Of a stretch of 64,000 nucleotides of DNA, positions 18,016 to 26,335 are shown piece by piece. The notes beneath the pieces were generated by a model. The model searched no databases, was not told the origin of the DNA, and saw nothing but the letters and a program-made list of their open reading frames with translations. This stretch comes from RGZA01 sp041917755 (lineage in GTDB: Bacteria > Pseudomonadota > Alphaproteobacteria > UBA9219 > RGZA01), in contig JAYRWY010000004.1 of NCBI GenBank assembly GCA_041917755.1, positions 1 through 64,000 on the forward strand, given 5' to 3'. Within the stretch, counting starts at the first letter, position 1. The number at the start of each line of letters is the position of its first letter. Made by a program: the position numbers and the translations under genes.

Positions 18016-18818
18016 TTCAATAGCGCGAGTGCTTGACGATGTAGGGTTTGATTGCCGGTTGCCAACACACAGCCATGCTGGGTTTGCGCGCTATCAAAGG
18101 TGAGGGAATTGCCATTCCAGTCAGTCATTACGCCGCCTGCTGCTTCAATCACGGGAACGAGCGCCGCGTAATCATATAACTGCAGGCTGGTATCGATTTG
18201 AATATCGATAAAGCCGCTGGCAACCAGACCAAATGCATAGGCATCTCCGCCCCATAGTGAATATTTAGCTGCATCTTCGAGCGGTTTGAACTTTTTACCG
18301 AAGGCCTCATTCTTGCCTGTATACATACCGGGTGCTGTTGCATTTAAAACGGCTTGGGAAACGGATGTGCAGGCACGTGTTTTAACAGGCGCTCCGTTAA
18401 AAGTAGTTGGGTGTCCTATGCCGCCAATCCAGCGTTCACGTAAAATGGGTTGATCAATCACGCCCATGACAAATTCTTTGTTATGTGTAAGTGCAATCAG
18501 AGTTGCGAACATTGGCATCCCGCGAATGAATGCTTTGGTGCCATCGATGGGATCAATAACCCAGCTCCATTCTGCATCCATGTTGCTAGATCCAAATTCT
18601 TCACCAAAAATTCCATCATTCGGGCGTTCACGCTTTAAGATGTTACGAATGGCTTCTTCTGCGCCGCGATCTGCCACGGTTACAGGTGTTAAATCCGCTT
18701 TATCATCAAAGCCGACTTTGCGGAAATAGGGACGAATAACTTCGCCGCTGGCATCGGCCAGTTTGTGAAGGAGTGAAACGAATTCGGCTGGAATTTTTTG
18801 CATTTGTTTATCTATCAT
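18012..18818 (-). CDS. hisN: Histidinol-phosphatase, inositol-monophosphatase family
   Basis: Mg-dependent phosphatase of 268 residues. Metal-binding motifs are present: GEEFGSS (about 71-77), WVIDPIDGTKAFIRG (about 85-99) and WGGDAYAFGLVASG (about 189-202). The wording GTKAFIRGMPMFATLIAL and DQPILRERWIGG is closer to the HisN branch of alphaproteobacteria than to SuhB, so histidinol-phosphate is the favoured substrate; inositol phosphate or PAP are alternatives. It is the first gene of a two-gene operon with the flippase-like protein. Confidence 0.82.
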   Translation of the reverse strand: MIDKQMQKIPAEFVSLLHKLADASGEVIRPYFRKVGFDDKADLTPVTVADRGAEEAIRNILKRERPNDGIFGEEFGSSNMDAEWSWVIDPIDGTKAFIRGMPMFATLIALTHNKEFVMGVIDQPILRERWIGGIGHPTTFNGAPVKTRACTSVSQAVLNATAPGMYTGKNEAFGKKFKPLEDAAKYSLWGGDAYAFGLVASGFIDIQIDTSLQLYDYAALVPVIEAAGGVMTDWNGNSLTFDSAQTQHGCVLATGNQTLHRQALALLK

Positions 18819-18897
18819 TAACTGGGCGGGTTTGTCCCAGATTTTTTAATGATTATCAGCTTGATTTGCCAATATTTTTGGTTTTCAAAATGCCCAG

Positions 18898-18928
18898 CCC
18901 TTGAATTTTTTGACTAAAAAATTATAAT
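18898..18928 (+). promoter_or_regulatory. Candidate promoter of the small heat-shock gene
   Basis: CCCTTGAA at 18898-18905 is a good sigma-32-like upstream box. Read as a sigma-70 promoter, TTGAAT (18901-18906) stands 16 bases from a perfect TATAAT (18923-18928). The transcript would start near 18935 and carry a leader of about 90 bases. No CCCCAT box is present, so the sigma factor is left open. Confidence 0.45.
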
Positions 18929-18954
18929 TATAGTCATAGCCGCAATGCCCAAAT

Positions 18955-19028
18955 GGGGTTGTGGCTTCCAACCCGGGGCTGACCATGGTGGTGGCCTCAT
19001 CGCATATCGCTTTTAGGAGGATATTATG
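18955..19028 (+). promoter_or_regulatory. Possible ROSE-like RNA thermometer upstream of hsp20
   Basis: The leader has a hairpin GGGTTG (18956-18961) with CAACCC (18969-18974), a palindrome ACCATGGT (18982-18989), and then TCGCT (19007-19011) three bases before the ribosome binding site AGGAGG (19015-19020). U(U/C)GCU facing the Shine-Dalgarno sequence is the hallmark of ROSE thermometers, which are typical of small heat-shock genes in alphaproteobacteria. TATC (19005-19008) could also pair with GATA (19020-19023). Not folded computationally. Confidence 0.4.
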
Positions 19029-19496
19029 CGCACTTATGACCTTACACCCTTATTCCGTTCAACCATTGGCTTTGACAATTTGTCGCGCCTTATCGACAGC
19101 GCGATGAAGGTCGACGAAGCCGTCCCGGCATACCCCCCATATAACATTGAAAAAGTAAATGACGATGCTTATCGCATTACCATGGCGGTAGCTGGCTTTT
19201 CAGAAAACGATCTCAGCCTTGTGACGCAGGATAATGTCCTGTTAGTGACGGGCAAACAAACCAGCGATGACACGCAAACCGAGCGAGTATACCTCCATCG
19301 TGGCATCGCCGCGCGGGCATTTGAGCGCCGCTTCCAGCTTGCTGATCATGTGAAGGTGATTGGCGCAAGTCTGAAAGACGGCCTGCTTCATGTGGAACTG
19401 AAGCGTGAAGTACCAGAAGCCAAAAAACCCCGCGCCATCAAAATTGAATTTGGCGATGGCAGTTCAAAAGTTATCGATCAGCCGTTAAATAGCTAA
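19026..19496 (+). CDS. Small heat-shock protein, Hsp20/IbpA family
   Basis: ATP-independent holdase of 156 residues that binds unfolding proteins and hands them to DnaK/ClpB. The N-terminus (RTYDLTPLFRSTIGFDNL) is the IbpA type, the alpha-crystallin domain covers about 33-130 (YRITMAVAGF, RAFERRFQLADHV, ASLKDGLLHVELKRE), and the tail after residue 130 carries RAIKIE, a weak I-x-I-like motif. AGGAGG is a near-perfect ribosome binding site, and the leader may hide it at low temperature. Ends before a strong terminator. Confidence 0.93.
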   Translation: MRTYDLTPLFRSTIGFDNLSRLIDSAMKVDEAVPAYPPYNIEKVNDDAYRITMAVAGFSENDLSLVTQDNVLLVTGKQTSDDTQTERVYLHRGIAARAFERRFQLADHVKVIGASLKDGLLHVELKREVPEAKKPRAIKIEFGDGSSKVIDQPLNS

Positions 19497-19520
19497 TCAG
19501 TGGCTAGCTGACCATAAACT

Positions 19521-19553
19521 AAAAAAGCCCCGGAATTGATCCGGGGCTTTTTC
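19521..19553. terminator. Bidirectional intrinsic terminator after hsp20
   Basis: AAAAAGCCCCGG (19522-19533) pairs perfectly with CCGGGGCTTTTT (19541-19552) around a 7-base loop. It can end hsp20 on the plus strand and the small proline-rich gene on the minus strand. Confidence 0.9.
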
Positions 19554-19571
19554 TTATTCCATAAGCCTTAC

Positions 19572-19721
19572 CTAGGCTTTGATATTAACCCGTGACCCTC
19601 TGTCAGGTGTGGGTGCTGGCGGCGTTGATGTTTGAATAACAGGCTTGGGAGGCGGCGGCGCAGATGTTGTAACTGGCGCGGGCCTTGAAACAGTCGTTGA
19701 ATTTGCGGCTGAAATATTCAC
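19572..19721 (-). CDS. Small proline-rich protein, 49 aa
   Basis: A short minus-strand gene with a GTG start, a GAGG ribosome binding site nine bases upstream and a TAG stop 18 bases before the shared terminator. The product begins MNISAANSTTVS, has a proline-rich centre (SAPPPPKPV, TPPAPTP) and ends RGSRVNIKA. The proline-rich core followed by an R-G-x-x-V-N/D-I-x-A tail gives the impression of a small conserved family. No membrane segment or known domain. Function unknown. The matching terminator strengthens the call but the short length leaves doubt. Confidence 0.45.
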   Translation of the reverse strand: MNISAANSTTVSRPAPVTTSAPPPPKPVIQTSTPPAPTPDRGSRVNIKA

Positions 19722-20000
19722 GGCAAAAACCTCATAAAAAAATCGTCACATCAATATCGTTTCACTATAGCACAAATATGCTTAGTGATTTTTTAAGAAA
19801 CGCTAAAAAGCGCGGCACTTTCTGATAGAAACAGCGTTAAAGCCTAACGATGCGTAAAGACAATCTAAACAAATGATTAGCATTGAATGAGGTTGCTGCG
19901 TTTTAACCACCTTTTCTATTTTCTTAAATGTTTTCAGGCTAATCTGTTGGCCTTCTTGGGTTTATTCGAATTTTCTTATTCTCGTTTTTGGTGATTTTCC
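19722..20000. other. Intergenic region upstream of the Hsp70-like gene
   Basis: This A/T-rich stretch of 279 bases holds no convincing gene. Two short hairpins can be drawn: CGCT/AGCG at 19801-19812 and CGTTA/TAACG at 19835-19849. No clear promoter or ribosome binding site is seen in front of the TTG start at 20001. Confidence 0.4.
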
Positions 20001-22664
20001 TTGTCGCTGTATCTTGGCATTGATCTTGGCACATCGAATAGTGTCGTCGCAGGATTGCTGGATTCCAAAATCCGCATTTTCCGTCCTGCTGATGGCGGTG
20101 AAACGCTGCCTTCCATGATGTATGTTGATAAGCGTGGGCACCGCTTATTTGGTCGCCGTGCACATGACCAGGCATTTATTTCACCAGAAAATGTTGCTGC
20201 TGGCTTTAAGCGCTTGATGGGTTCAAACACCACCATTCAAATTCCAGGCGCAGATTTAACGCTCACACCCGAAGAATGTAGCGCAGAAATTATCAAGCAA
20301 CTGATCGGTCAAGTGTTCACTGAAATCGGTCAGCAGGAAATTGATGGTGTAGTAATTACAATTCCTGCTGCATTTAACCAGATGCAGTCAGAAGCGACCC
20401 TGCGTGCTGCAGAAATGGCCGGAATTAAGCGCGTGGCGCTATTGCAAGAACCAGTTGCGGCCGCGATGGCTGCCATGGCCGGTACGCCGCGCGAAGGGCA
20501 TTTTTTGGTGTATGATTTGGGTGGTGGTACGTTCGATTTGGCTTTGGCACATAGCAAAGATGGTGAAGTGAAAATTGTATCGCACCAAGGTATAAACATG
20601 CTGGGTGGTCGCGATTTTGACCGCATGATTGTACACGAAGTGGTGCGCCCATGGTTGAAAGAAACCTATAATCTTCCGGAAGATTTTTACCGTAACAAAG
20701 AGTACACGCGTCTGATGCGTATCGCTGCATTAGCTGCAGAACGTGCAAAAATCGATCTGAGTTTAGTTGAAGAAACACAAGTGTTTGCCAGTGAAGAAGA
20801 AGTCCGCATGCAAGATTTGGCAGGCGTTGATATTTTCATCGATGCAACGTTGACCCGCACGGTATTCGAAAGTCTGATCAAAACACCTGTAAATAATACC
20901 ATTGATTTAATCCGCAGCGTTTTAGAAGAAGCAGAATTGAAAACCGACGATTTAGACACTATCGTATTTATTGGTGGTCCATCGCGCATTCCTTTAATTA
21001 AGGAAATGGTTGCCGAAGCATTGAACGTACCTGTTGACCTAAAGATAGACCCGATGACAGCGGTTGCTATTGGCGCGGCTTATCACGCCGAAAGCCTGAC
21101 ATGGGAGGCAGTGCCAAGTGCAAAACCAGCCAAAGCTGTACAGGGCGATGAAGTAGCCGAGCCACCAGTAGAAAAATTGCAAGCCAAACCAAAACCAAAA
21201 GAAGCGCGGGTCGAAGTTGATAAAAAGCAAACCGGCCTCGATTTGGCATTTGATTATTCGGCGCGTACTGGCGCAGATAAGGCAAGTGTACGTGTGGTAT
21301 TGCGCGCTAAACCTGCCAAAGCGCGGTGGATGCGTGCCTTCCGTGATGATGATAATGAAGAATGGCAATCGCCACTATATAAGCTGGAAGACGGCTTAAC
21401 ACTAACCTTGCCATTACCGGCGATTGGCAAAAATGATTTTACCATCAGCGTGTTTGACGAACAACGCGACCCAATTCCGCATGGTGACCGCAAAATCACG
21501 GTGACGCGCACGGCTGCGTCAGCTGCACAAATTCCTGCGGCGCAAACCATTGCAGTCAAATTAATGGATAGACGTGCGGGTGAAAACGTACTTGAGCCAC
21601 TTATTCAAAAAGGCACCCAGTTGCCAGCAGAAGGGAAAGCCATTTTCCGTGCGGCGCGCGATTTAAAGGCAGGATCGCAAAACGCCTTGGCGCTTGAATT
21701 GTTCCAATTGGAATATCCGGAAAAAGTTGAATTAAACCTGTGTATTGGTACCTTCTTTATCACCGGAAATGATCTACCCGAAGGCTATATTATCCGCAAA
21801 GGCGAGCCAGTAACATTCAATTGGCAGATGGATGAAAGCGGCATATTGCGCTCCACCGTGCGTTTGCCAGCCCATAAAGATGATGGCAAAGACCATGCCG
21901 AAGGCGAGGTCACCGATGAGGATGAAGATCCAATTGAATTGATTACGCCACGTTTTTATTCACCGCAATCTGCCGCGATTGCTTATGATGCAAAACATGG
22001 CACACCATTTTCCAAGGCAATGTTGAAGCAAGCAGAAGAAGATTGGGGCGATTTAGCCGCTGCCATTGGTCCTGAGGCAGGGCCTGATATTCAGTTGCTG
22101 AAAGACCGGATTGATGACCAAAAAGAAATCCTGAAAGACAGCTTGGATGATAGCGAAGTCATTCGTCAGGTTTCCGAAGAAGCTCGCTTTTTAAGGCAGG
22201 ATATTGCGCGCACCAGCCGCAAGCATTTGGTGCCGCTATTGCAGCGCCGTGTTGGCCGATTGCAGGCAATCTTTAACCGTGTGGCACGCAGTTTTGCTAG
22301 CCCCGAAGAACTGGAACGTTTTGAAAAAACAGTGGCTGATATCAACCGCGTGCTTGATGATAAAATCGAGGCAGAATTATTGTATGCCGAGCGTCGTCTT
22401 GAGGATTTAAATGATGACTTCTTTGATCTGTCATGGCGCGATCGTAACTTTGTCCGTTTGTGGTTTAATCGTCTGAAAACCGAAAATTATCTATTCCCAG
22501 ATCAGGAAGAATTCCAATCCATGGTCGAGGCAGGTGCGGCACATGACCGCGACAATGATGACGAAGCCTTACGTGATTTGGTAAAACGTATGTTTGATAT
22601 TCGTGTACGTCTGGCTGCCAGCGATACGGTAAGCGAGCCTGCAACGTTAATGCGTGGCGAATAA
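20001..22664 (+). CDS. Divergent Hsp70 (DnaK-superfamily) protein with large C-terminal extension
   Basis: Protein of 887 residues. The Hsp70 ATPase domain covers about 1-365, with phosphate-1 GIDLGTSNSVV (6-16), phosphate-2 YDLGGGTFDLAL (171-182) and the adenosine motif FIGGPSRIPLI (323-333). Beyond it, a Lys/Pro/Ala-rich linker (about 370-410) replaces the DnaK-type linker, and roughly 470 residues follow: a beta-rich part (to about 640) and a mostly helical, charged end. It is not DnaK or HscA and the neighbouring genes include no DnaJ or GrpE. An in-frame TGA at 19992 leaves TTG as the only start. Client and function are unknown. Confidence 0.85.
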   Translation: MSLYLGIDLGTSNSVVAGLLDSKIRIFRPADGGETLPSMMYVDKRGHRLFGRRAHDQAFISPENVAAGFKRLMGSNTTIQIPGADLTLTPEECSAEIIKQLIGQVFTEIGQQEIDGVVITIPAAFNQMQSEATLRAAEMAGIKRVALLQEPVAAAMAAMAGTPREGHFLVYDLGGGTFDLALAHSKDGEVKIVSHQGINMLGGRDFDRMIVHEVVRPWLKETYNLPEDFYRNKEYTRLMRIAALAAERAKIDLSLVEETQVFASEEEVRMQDLAGVDIFIDATLTRTVFESLIKTPVNNTIDLIRSVLEEAELKTDDLDTIVFIGGPSRIPLIKEMVAEALNVPVDLKIDPMTAVAIGAAYHAESLTWEAVPSAKPAKAVQGDEVAEPPVEKLQAKPKPKEARVEVDKKQTGLDLAFDYSARTGADKASVRVVLRAKPAKARWMRAFRDDDNEEWQSPLYKLEDGLTLTLPLPAIGKNDFTISVFDEQRDPIPHGDRKITVTRTAASAAQIPAAQTIAVKLMDRRAGENVLEPLIQKGTQLPAEGKAIFRAARDLKAGSQNALALELFQLEYPEKVELNLCIGTFFITGNDLPEGYIIRKGEPVTFNWQMDESGILRSTVRLPAHKDDGKDHAEGEVTDEDEDPIELITPRFYSPQSAAIAYDAKHGTPFSKAMLKQAEEDWGDLAAAIGPEAGPDIQLLKDRIDDQKEILKDSLDDSEVIRQVSEEARFLRQDIARTSRKHLVPLLQRRVGRLQAIFNRVARSFASPEELERFEKTVADINRVLDDKIEAELLYAERRLEDLNDDFFDLSWRDRNFVRLWFNRLKTENYLFPDQEEFQSMVEAGAAHDRDNDDEALRDLVKRMFDIRVRLAASDTVSEPATLMRGE

Positions 22665-22728
22665 ATACCAGCATCATTATTGGCGAATATGGCTAGACCT
22701 TCCCATTTTACCTTCTTATTATAGCATC

Positions 22729-24150
22729 ATGTCAAAAATTCATCCTGTCATTATGTCCGGCGGTTCGGGAACACGGTTATGGCCGATTTCCAGAGCACTA
22801 TTTCCAAAACAGTTTTTAAAACTGACGACCGAACATACATTACTCCAAGATGCTGTCTTGCGAGTAAGTGATGCAAGTGTTTTTGCTGCGCCAATCATCA
22901 TTTGCGCTGAAGAACACCGCTTCATGATTGCCGAGCAATTGCGCGAATTGAATATCAAGCCGCATGCCATATTATTGGAGCCTGCCCCGCGTAGTACCGC
23001 GGCAGTCGCTGCGCTTGCTGCGCAGTTTTTAGCGCCAAGCACAGAAGACCCAGACCCCTTGTTCCTGATGATGCCAACCGATCACGCCGTGGGTAATGTC
23101 CCTGCTTTTGTCAAGGCATGCAAAGATGCGGCGTTAGCTGCAAGTGATGGCTATCTGACCACTTTTGGTGTTGTACCTGCCAGAGCGGAAACAGGATACG
23201 GATATATCAAGCCCGGTGATGGTGTTGGCACAGGAACAGTACGCAGTATTTCACTGTTTGTTGAAAAGCCAGATATGCCGAAGGCACAGGAATTTGTGAA
23301 GCAAGGCTATTTGTGGAATAGCGGAATGTTTTTATTTTCGGTGCGCACCGTTGCAGAAGAGCTTACCCGTTTGCAGCCCGAAATTATGGCAAAAGTCCAT
23401 GATGCGTTGACCAAATCTGCACGAGATTTGGATTTCATTCGCCTAAATAAAGAAGCATTTTCAAAGGTGCCATCCGTTTCAGTTGATGTGGGCCTGATGG
23501 AAAAAACCCGCAAAGCCGCCGTGGTGCCTGTGGATATGGCATGGAATGATATCGGCTCGTGGCAAAGCATGTGGGACATCGCGCAAAAAGATCAGCATGG
23601 CAATGTTACCAAAGGGGATGCCTTGCTCGAAGATTCAAAAAATTGTTATGTGCATAGCGATGGCCGTTTAACCGTGACGCTTGGCACAGAAAATCTGGTG
23701 GTTATTACCATGGACGATGTGGTGATGGTGGCAGACATGGCGCGTGCCCAAGATGTAAAATTGGTGGTTGATAAACTCAAAGCCAAAAAGCGTCAGGAAG
23801 TACAGCATGCCCGCCGCGTATATCGCCCATGGGGTTGGTATGAAAGCTTAGGCGAGGGTGAACGCTTTCAGGTTAAACGCATCATGGTGAACCCAGGTAA
23901 CAAGCTTTCATTGCAAAGCCATCACCACCGCAGCGAGCATTGGGTAGTGGTGCAGGGCACCGCCTTGGTTACCAAAGGGGAGGATGAAATCTTTGTACAT
24001 GAAAATGAATCAATTTATTTGCCGGTTGGCGCAAAGCACCGCTTGCAAAATCCGGGTAAACTTCCATTGATGGTGGTAGAAGTTCAGTCAGGTTCCTACC
24101 TTGGTGAAGATGATATTATTCGATTTGAAGATACATATGGCCGTTCATAA
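22729..24150 (+). CDS. manC: Mannose-1-phosphate guanylyltransferase/mannose-6-phosphate isomerase
   Basis: Bifunctional enzyme of 473 residues making GDP-mannose for surface polysaccharides. The nucleotidyltransferase part has SGGSGTRLWP (10-19), FPKQFL, the PTDHAV block and the VEKPDMPKAQ motif; the C-terminal cupin (from about 370) has RPWGWYESL, SLQSHHHRSEHW and a zinc-binding His set of the type II phosphomannose isomerase. It equals AlgA/XanB in plan. An open frame runs upstream to 22654, overlapping the Hsp70 gene, but the ATG at 22729 gives the standard N-terminus. GDP-mannose could feed the glycosyltransferases nearer the left end; that link is only inferred. Confidence 0.93.
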   Translation: MSKIHPVIMSGGSGTRLWPISRALFPKQFLKLTTEHTLLQDAVLRVSDASVFAAPIIICAEEHRFMIAEQLRELNIKPHAILLEPAPRSTAAVAALAAQFLAPSTEDPDPLFLMMPTDHAVGNVPAFVKACKDAALAASDGYLTTFGVVPARAETGYGYIKPGDGVGTGTVRSISLFVEKPDMPKAQEFVKQGYLWNSGMFLFSVRTVAEELTRLQPEIMAKVHDALTKSARDLDFIRLNKEAFSKVPSVSVDVGLMEKTRKAAVVPVDMAWNDIGSWQSMWDIAQKDQHGNVTKGDALLEDSKNCYVHSDGRLTVTLGTENLVVITMDDVVMVADMARAQDVKLVVDKLKAKKRQEVQHARRVYRPWGWYESLGEGERFQVKRIMVNPGNKLSLQSHHHRSEHWVVVQGTALVTKGEDEIFVHENESIYLPVGAKHRLQNPGKLPLMVVEVQSGSYLGEDDIIRFEDTYGRS

Positions 24151-24664
24151 TATTGCATTACTGGTTTTGGGGTTCATCTTGTGCAGCGTTCCGTATGCCA
24201 ACGCCGCGGAGGCAACTGGCGGTGGTTTATCGTCTGCTGTAAAACGTACGGGTCTTCCTGTGCCGCGCTTTGCCAGTTTGCGCAGTGATGATGTGAATAT
24301 GCGTTCCGGCCCGGGGCAACGCTATCCGGTGGAATGGGTTTATAAGCGCAAAGGGCTTCCCGTAGAAATTACTGCCGAATTTGACACTTGGCGGCGTATC
24401 CGTGACATTCAGGGAACCGAGGGTTGGGTGCATCAGGCTACCCTTTCGGGCAAGCGGATGGTACTGGTCATTGGCAAGACTGTTCAGCCAGTTTTCACGA
24501 AAAATCAGCCAAATGCACCGCTTCGCGGACAGGCAGAACCTGGCGTTCAGGGTAAGGCCGTTAAGTGTGATGAACAATGGTGCAAAATCGAATTTGATAG
24601 CGTAAAAGGCTATATGAAGCGGGAGAGCCTATGGGGTGTCTATCCGCAGGAAAAAATCGACTAG
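24137..24664 (+). CDS. Exported SH3-domain protein
   Basis: Protein of 175 residues with a signal peptide (hydrophobic 5-19, likely cut after YANA). The mature part holds two bacterial SH3-like stretches: DDVNMRSGPGQRYPVEWVYKR and the following TWRRIRD, EGWVHQATLSGKR, then a second, weaker unit NAPLRGQAEPGVQGK with WCKIEFDSVKGYMKR. Such proteins usually bind peptidoglycan or envelope partners. It overlaps the 3' end of manC by 14 bases. A longer frame from 24101 exists but lacks a sensible signal peptide start. Confidence 0.8.
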   Translation: MAVHNIALLVLGFILCSVPYANAAEATGGGLSSAVKRTGLPVPRFASLRSDDVNMRSGPGQRYPVEWVYKRKGLPVEITAEFDTWRRIRDIQGTEGWVHQATLSGKRMVLVIGKTVQPVFTKNQPNAPLRGQAEPGVQGKAVKCDEQWCKIEFDSVKGYMKRESLWGVYPQEKID

Positions 24665-24684
24665 TTAATTACTAGAGGCATGCG

Positions 24685-25872
24685 TTGTTAAACAACAAGA
24701 CCATCCTGTTGATTGTGACAGGCAGTATTGCTGCCTATAAGGCGCCAGAACTTGTACGGTTGCTGGTCAAGGATGGTGCGCGCGTTATTCCTGTGCTTAC
24801 CAAGGGTGGTGAACAATTTGTAACCGCACTTACCTTACAAACCCTGGCCGAAGAAAAAACCTATTCCGATTTATTCTCTCTGACTGATGAAGCGGAGATG
24901 GGGCACATCAAGCTTAGCCGTATCGCAGATTGCGTTGTCATCGCTCCCGCCAGTGCCGATTTTATAGCCAAGATGGCGCACGGCTTGGCAGATGATTTAG
25001 CCAGTACCTTATTATTGGCCAATACCAAGCCTGTGCTGTGCGCGCCCGCCATGAACCCGCAAATGTGGTCGGCCGCAGCGACGCAGGAAAATGTCAAAAC
25101 ACTGCGCGCACGCGGCGTGCAGTTTATTGGCCCCGTATCGGGCGATGTGGCATGCCATGAGGATGGCATTGGACGCATGACCGAACCCGCAGATATTTTT
25201 GCAGCAATCAAATCACATGTTTCAAATGCAGGCGCACTAAAGGGAAGGCGTGTGATTATCACGGCTGGCCCAACCGTAGAGGCGATTGATCCCGTGCGGT
25301 TTATTTCAAACCATTCATCCGGTAAGCAGGGTTTTGCTATTGCACAGGCATTGGCACAGGCAGGCGCAGATGTAACACTTATTCATGGACCGACCGCCAT
25401 TGCAGCGCCGCATGTCAAAAAAACTATTGCTGTGACATCCGCGGATGACATGAACAAGGCAGTGCAGGCCGCATTGCCAGCAGATATTGCAATATGCGCA
25501 GCCGCAGTTGCCGATTGGCGCGTGAAGCAAACACAAACCCAGAAAATGAAAAAGGGCAAGGTCTTGCCTACGTTAGTGTTGGAAGAAAACCCGGATATTT
25601 TAGCATCGCTCAGCCAGCATAAAAAACGTCCCAAGCTGGTTATCGGTTTTGCCGCAGAAACCGAACAGCTGGAGTCACACGCCAAAGCAAAGCTGGCTCG
25701 CAAAAAATGTGATTGGTTGTTAGCCAATGATGTTTCAAAAGGTGTTTTTGGCGCAGATACCAACACGATTCTGTTTTTAACCAGTGGCAAGAAAGCTGAA
25801 AGGTGGGATAAGCTAAGCAAGTCTGATGTCGCTGCCAAGCTGACGCAGAAAATTGTTTCCTATTTTAAGTGA
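24685..25872 (+). CDS. coaBC: Bifunctional CoaBC (PPC decarboxylase/PPC synthetase)
   Basis: Coenzyme A biosynthesis: the CoaB part joins cysteine to 4'-phosphopantothenate and the flavin-dependent CoaC part decarboxylates it. CoaC spans about 1-180, with GSIAAYKAPELVRLL, the APAMNPQMW block and the substrate-clamp Cys in VACHEDGIGRM. CoaB follows with ITAGPTVEAIDPVRFISN and SSGKQGFAIAQ. The start is a TTG with AGAGG six bases upstream; the ATG at 24680 is out of frame and meets a stop after three codons. Seven bases separate its stop from dut, and the coaBC-dut pairing is common in bacteria. Confidence 0.96.
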   Translation: MLNNKTILLIVTGSIAAYKAPELVRLLVKDGARVIPVLTKGGEQFVTALTLQTLAEEKTYSDLFSLTDEAEMGHIKLSRIADCVVIAPASADFIAKMAHGLADDLASTLLLANTKPVLCAPAMNPQMWSAAATQENVKTLRARGVQFIGPVSGDVACHEDGIGRMTEPADIFAAIKSHVSNAGALKGRRVIITAGPTVEAIDPVRFISNHSSGKQGFAIAQALAQAGADVTLIHGPTAIAAPHVKKTIAVTSADDMNKAVQAALPADIAICAAAVADWRVKQTQTQKMKKGKVLPTLVLEENPDILASLSQHKKRPKLVIGFAAETEQLESHAKAKLARKKCDWLLANDVSKGVFGADTNTILFLTSGKKAERWDKLSKSDVAAKLTQKIVSYFK

Positions 25873-25879
25873 GGCATTC

Positions 25880-26335
25880 GTGACCCAAATTATTCCACTT
25901 CAAATTCAACGTCTGCCTCATGCTGCAGACTTAGCGTTGCCGGCTTATGCTACTGAACAATCTGCAGGGATGGATTTGTTGGCGGCAGTTGATGCCGATA
26001 CTATTCTTGCGCCAATGCAGCGTGTGTTGGTGCCAACCGGTATCGCGATTGCCTTGCCTACTGGATATGAAGCGCAGGTGCGTGCACGTTCGGGACTTAC
26101 CATTAAAAATGGATTATGCGTATTAAATGGCCCCGGTACGGTGGATGCCGATTATCGCGGTGAGATAAAAGTGATTTTAGCAAATATGGGATCTGAGCCA
26201 TTTGTGATTACACGCGGTATGCGCATTGCCCAATTGGTGATTGCCACTTATACCCGCATCAATTGGCAGGAAGTGCCAGAGTTGAGCAGTTCAGCCCGCG
26301 GCAGCGGAGGGTTTGGCTCCACCGGAACGAAGTAA
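25880..26335 (+). CDS. dut: dUTP diphosphatase
   Basis: Trimeric dUTPase of 151 residues that removes dUTP and supplies dUMP. All five motifs are present: AGMDLLAA, RSGLTIKNG, the LNGPGTVDADYRGE block, RIAQLV, and the glycine-rich C-terminal arm RGSGGFGSTG. The GTG start has GAGG five bases upstream; an upstream in-frame start inside coaBC is unlikely. The 3' end overlaps the convergent unknown gene at 26291 by 45 bases. Confidence 0.96.
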   Translation: MTQIIPLQIQRLPHAADLALPAYATEQSAGMDLLAAVDADTILAPMQRVLVPTGIAIALPTGYEAQVRARSGLTIKNGLCVLNGPGTVDADYRGEIKVILANMGSEPFVITRGMRIAQLVIATYTRINWQEVPELSSSARGSGGFGSTGTK

